From Planctomyces sp. (GTDB taxonomy: Bacteria > Planctomycetota > Planctomycetia > Planctomycetales > Planctomycetaceae), in assembly GCA_005798445.1 (NCBI GenBank), contig SYJG01000501.1, positions 1 to 53,850 of the forward strand: 53,850 nucleotides of DNA, written 5' to 3'. A model generated the notes under the pieces. It did not search any database, was not told the origin of the DNA, and saw only the letters and a list, made by a program, of their open reading frames with translations. Shown piece after piece: positions 51,339 to 53,850 of this stretch (positions are counted from its first letter, which is position 1; every line of letters starts with the position of its first letter). Position numbers and translations under genes: made by a program.

Positions 51339-52460
51339 TTAGCGCAGTGCGATCGGACGGAACGGGCGAGTGGCCGGGCCGATGTAGTCGGCGGTGGGGC
51401 GGATCAGGCGATTGTCTGCTCGCTGTTCGATGACGTGTGCTGCCCAGCCAGCCGTACGAGCGAAGACGAACAGCGGAGTGAACAGCAGCGTCGGGATGCC
51501 AAGGAACCGGTACGCGGAGGCGGCGTAGAAGTCGAGATTCGGAAACAGTTTCTTTTCGCGTCGCAGGACTTGCTCGATCCGTTCCGAGACGGCGAACAGG
51601 TGCGTGTCGCCAGCGGCTTGAGACAAGCGGCGGCTCCACTCCTTGATGACGTCGGAGCGCGGGTCGCGATCTCGGTAGACGCGGTGACCGAAGCCCATGA
51701 TTTTGTCCTTGCGGCTCAACGCGGCGAGCACTCCCTGTTCGGCCTGTTCGGGATCGGTGAAGCGTTCGATGAGCTCCATCGCTTGCTCGTTGGCTCCGCC
51801 GTGCAGCGGTCCACGAAGCGTGCCGATGCCCGACGTGATTGCCGAGTACATGTCTGACAGCGTCGAGGCGGTGACTCGTGCGGCGAACGTTGAGGCGTTA
51901 AATTCGTGCTCGGCGTAGAGAGTGAACGAGGCATCCAGCGCTCGGCGATGTTCGGCCGAGGGCTGAACTCCGTGCAGCAGGTGCAGGAAGTGACCGGCCA
52001 TCGTCGGCTCCGGAGATTCCGTGTCGATGCGGTTTCCAGACCGAGCGAAGTGGTGCCAGTAAGCCAACGCCGACGGAAAGATCGCCAGCAGCCGCTCGGT
52101 AACGCGAAACTGATCCGCGGTGGGCTGTTCCGGTTCCAGACAGCCGAGCGCCGAGCACGCGGTTCGCAACACATCCATCGGATGAGCAGACTCCGGCAGT
52201 TGTGCGAGCACCGCTTTCAACTGCGCGGGCAGCCCACGTTGTGATTGCAGACGCGCTAGGAATTCGTCCAGTTCGTGCTGCTTCGGTAGTTCGCCGTACA
52301 GCAGCAGCCAGGCGACCTCTTCGAAGATCGCATGCTCGGCGAGGTCTTCGATCGAGTAGCCGCGATAGGTCAGCCCGGCTCCCTCTTTGCCGACGGTGCT
52401 CAGAGCTGTCTGGCCGGCAACGATGCCGGCAAGGCCAGCGGTGTTGGTGGGTGCGTTCAT
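51339..52460 (-). CDS. prpC: 2-methylcitrate synthase / citrate synthase
   Basis: 373 residues of the citrate synthase family. The fold signature GLTYRGYSIEDLAEHA, the substrate block FNASTFAARVTASTLSDMYSAITSGIGTLRGPLHGGANE with the catalytic histidine, GFGHRVYRDRDPRS, and the C-terminal aspartate (FPNLDFYAAS) are present. Its place beside prpB and prpD supports 2-methylcitrate synthase, which joins propionyl-CoA and oxaloacetate; sequence alone does not exclude an ordinary citrate synthase. The ATG at 52460 has GGAG ten bases upstream; the longer frame to 52487 is not needed. It follows prpB on the same strand. Confidence 0.85.
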   Translation of the reverse strand: MNAPTNTAGLAGIVAGQTALSTVGKEGAGLTYRGYSIEDLAEHAIFEEVAWLLLYGELPKQHELDEFLARLQSQRGLPAQLKAVLAQLPESAHPMDVLRTACSALGCLEPEQPTADQFRVTERLLAIFPSALAYWHHFARSGNRIDTESPEPTMAGHFLHLLHGVQPSAEHRRALDASFTLYAEHEFNASTFAARVTASTLSDMYSAITSGIGTLRGPLHGGANEQAMELIERFTDPEQAEQGVLAALSRKDKIMGFGHRVYRDRDPRSDVIKEWSRRLSQAAGDTHLFAVSERIEQVLRREKKLFPNLDFYAASAYRFLGIPTLLFTPLFVFARTAGWAAHVIEQRADNRLIRPTADYIGPATRPFRPIALR

Positions 52461-52474
52461 AGTGGGGCTCCGAA

Positions 52475-52556
52475 GTAGGTCAGCCATTTCAGGCTGACCC
52501 GATTGTCGGTTGTCGTGGTGTTGCCAATTCGGGTCAGGCTGGAAAGCCTGACCTAC
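52475..52556. repeat. Inverted repeat with ~30-nt arms; overlaps the prpB stop
   Basis: GTAGGTCAGCC... (from 52475) pairs with ...AGCCTGACCTAC (52526-52556) in about 25 of 29 positions. The arms contain inner dyads as well. On the minus strand the prpB stop codon TAG (52553-52555) lies within the right arm, so the element supplies the end of prpB. Confidence 0.85.
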
Positions 52557-53395
52557 GGGGTGTAATTCAGAACCTCGTACAGCTCGGCACGCGATTGGAG
52601 TTGTTGGATCAGATCACGTTGCGTGCCGCATTGTCGCAGTGTGTCGTAGGTCATCTTGGCGGCGGCGCTCATCGCGCGGAAGGCGGTCAGCGGGTACAGA
52701 GCCAGCCGCACGCCGACGTCTCGTAACTCGTCGAGCGTGAACAGCGGGGTCTTGCCGAACTCGGTCAGGTTCGCCAGCACGGGGACCGGCACCGCTGTCG
52801 TGAATTGGCGGTATTCGTCCAGCGTGGTCAGAGCCTCGGCGAAGATCATGTCGGCTCCGGCGGCGACGTATTGCCCGGCTCGGTCGATCGCGGCGGGCAG
52901 ACCCTCGACCGCTGCGGCGTCGGTGCGAGCCATCACGACGAAGCCGGGATCCGTGCGTGCATCGACCGCCGATTTCACGCGATCGACCATCTCGTCAGCC
53001 GAGACCAGTTGCTTGCCGGAAAGATGTCCGCAGCGTTTGCGATCGACTTGGTCTTCCAGATGAATGGCCGCAACTCCGACACGGATCATTTCACGCACCG
53101 TCTGAGCCATGTCGCCGAAGCCGGTATCGACATCGACCAACAGCGGCAACGACGTTGCACCGGTGATGCGGCGAGCGTCCTCGACGACATCAGCCAGCGT
53201 CGTGATTCCAACGTCTGGGACTCCGAACGAGGCGTTCGCGACTCCGGCTCCAGAGAGATACAGCGAGCGAAAACCGGCTCGCTCAGCCAGCAACGCGGAA
53301 TAGGCGTTGATCGTCCCGACGACCTGTAACGGACGTTCGGCATCGACGGCCGCGCGAAAGAGTTGGCCCGGAGAATTGGTGGAAGAAGCGTGCAT
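52553..53395 (-). CDS. prpB: 2-methylisocitrate lyase
   Basis: 280 residues of the isocitrate lyase / PEP mutase superfamily. VVGTINAYSALLAERAGF begins the barrel, PLLVDVDTGFG holds the metal aspartate, and EDQVDRKRCGH carries the catalytic cysteine (about 122) in the KRCGH motif of 2-methylisocitrate lyase. It cleaves 2-methylisocitrate to pyruvate and succinate. It sits upstream of prpC on the same strand and is divergent from prpD, giving a split propionate operon. Its stop codon is part of a palindromic element. Confidence 0.9.
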   Translation of the reverse strand: MHASSTNSPGQLFRAAVDAERPLQVVGTINAYSALLAERAGFRSLYLSGAGVANASFGVPDVGITTLADVVEDARRITGATSLPLLVDVDTGFGDMAQTVREMIRVGVAAIHLEDQVDRKRCGHLSGKQLVSADEMVDRVKSAVDARTDPGFVVMARTDAAAVEGLPAAIDRAGQYVAAGADMIFAEALTTLDEYRQFTTAVPVPVLANLTEFGKTPLFTLDELRDVGVRLALYPLTAFRAMSAAAKMTYDTLRQCGTQRDLIQQLQSRAELYEVLNYTP

Positions 53396-53490
53396 GATTC
53401 ACCTGGGACCGTGACCGACAAAACGATCGGCGAGCAGTATATTGCCCCCGCCGCGAGGATGCGTGGGTGCGACCGCAATTCACGATTCCG

Positions 53491-53566
53491 GTAGCCCAGG
53501 CCCTTGTGGCCTGGAGGGTTCTTCCGATATTCCGAAATCGACCGAGCCACAAGGGCTCGGACTACA
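53491..53566. repeat. Inverted repeat in the prpB/prpD divergent region
   Basis: Arms 53491-53514 and 53543-53566 pair in 19 of 24 positions, and each arm is itself a small dyad (CCAGGCC...GGCCTGG and CCGAGCC...GGCTCGG). The differences between arms keep both inner stems paired. It lies in the 184-nt gap between the divergent prpB and prpD starts. Confidence 0.75.
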
Positions 53567-53579
53567 GGTGACGCTGACC

Positions 53580-53850
53580 ATGACCGCGAGTTCTCCTTCG
53601 CTCCCCCCGGATGCCTTGCTGGCCGAAATTGCTGACTTCGTGACGACCGATCCGACGCGGAGCGACGAGGCTCAAGCGACCGCGCGGCTCTGCTTGATGG
53701 ACAGCTTGGGCTGTGCGTTGCTGGCTCTGAACTTCCCCGAATGCACGAAGCTGTTGGGGCCGGTCGTGCCGAACGCTGTGTTGCTCAGCGGTGCTCGCGT
53801 GATCGGCACGGATTGGAAACTGGACCCGGTGCAGGCGGCGTTCAACCTCG
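53580..53850 (+). CDS. prpD: 2-methylcitrate dehydratase, N-terminal part
   Basis: 90 codons before the window ends, in frame from ATG 53580. DSLGCALLALNFPECTKLLGPVVPN and GTDWKLDPVQAAFNL match the N-terminal region of the MmgE/PrpD family. The enzyme dehydrates 2-methylcitrate to 2-methyl-cis-aconitate, the step between PrpC and PrpB. It is divergent from prpB with a shared control region. The rest of the gene lies outside the window. Confidence 0.85.
   Translation, partial: MTASSPSLPPDALLAEIADFVTTDPTRSDEAQATARLCLMDSLGCALLALNFPECTKLLGPVVPNAVLLSGARVIGTDWKLDPVQAAFNL

Noticed and set aside
6932..53566. CRISPR array made of the many repeats
   Set aside because: The repeats are palindromes of different families scattered over 50 kb, with no regular spacing or unique spacers and no cas gene.

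Overview
The window looks like a chromosomal segment of a planctomycete. The main reason is the set of lineage-typical proteins: a DUF1501 protein with a twin-arginine leader, a secreted DUF1080 protein, a secreted DUF1570 peptidase-like protein, a large secreted protein with PPC-like domains, a zinc-ribbon Ser/Thr kinase with membrane helices, an ECF-like sigma factor, and secreted WD40 and NHL propellers. The DNA is fairly GC-rich and many long antisense ORFs are shadows. I see no rRNA, tRNA, CRISPR array, phage or classical transposase.

Layout. 0.3-3.5 kb: a two-component pair (membrane histidine kinase and NtrC-type sigma-54 activator). 3.8-9.2 kb: a TadG-like von Willebrand protein, a DUF1570 protein and a DUF255 thioredoxin-fold protein. 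9.4-12.8 kb: a surface-sugar group consisting of a GT4 glycosyltransferase broken by an in-frame TGA, GalE, and an FkbM methyltransferase. 13-26 kb: envelope and signalling genes, ending in a sigma factor / serine hydrolase / protein kinase gene string. 26-28.5 kb: a nucleotidyltransferase with a small partner, a tartrate/D-malate dehydrogenase and a VapBC module. 28.5-33.5 kb: a three-subunit molybdenum hydroxylase operon with a second VapBC module between its Fe-S and Mo subunits. 33.6-38.4 kb: an esterase, a PPC protein and an amino acid/amine permease. 38.6-49.2 kb: a cluster matching the complete N-methylglutamate (NMG) pathway of methylamine oxidation (mgsABC, gmaS, mgdB, mgdC, mgdD, mgdA), with a third VapBC module between gmaS and mgdB. 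49.2-53.9 kb: a tandem metallo-beta-lactamase protein and the 2-methylcitrate genes prpC and prpB, with the start of a divergent prpD.

How the genes would work together. In the NMG pathway, GmaS joins methylamine to glutamate, MgsABC makes N-methylglutamate, and MgdABCD oxidises it back to glutamate, releasing the methyl carbon as methylene-tetrahydrofolate or formaldehyde. The permease shares the divergent region with mgsA and could import the amine. PrpC, PrpD and PrpB would take propionyl-CoA to pyruvate and succinate.

The most unusual feature is a dense set of long, mostly near-perfect inverted repeats (about 20 in 54 kb, arms 15-41 nt). Most of the intergenic copies begin within about 50 nt of a stop codon. 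Four lie inside apparently intact reading frames and are translated. Two of those (in the DUF255 and metallo-beta-lactamase genes) are homologous copies in the same orientation and reading frame, and their stems differ by paired, compensating changes. This looks like a family of palindromic elements that can insert into genes and remain translatable, comparable in concept to Rickettsia palindromic elements.
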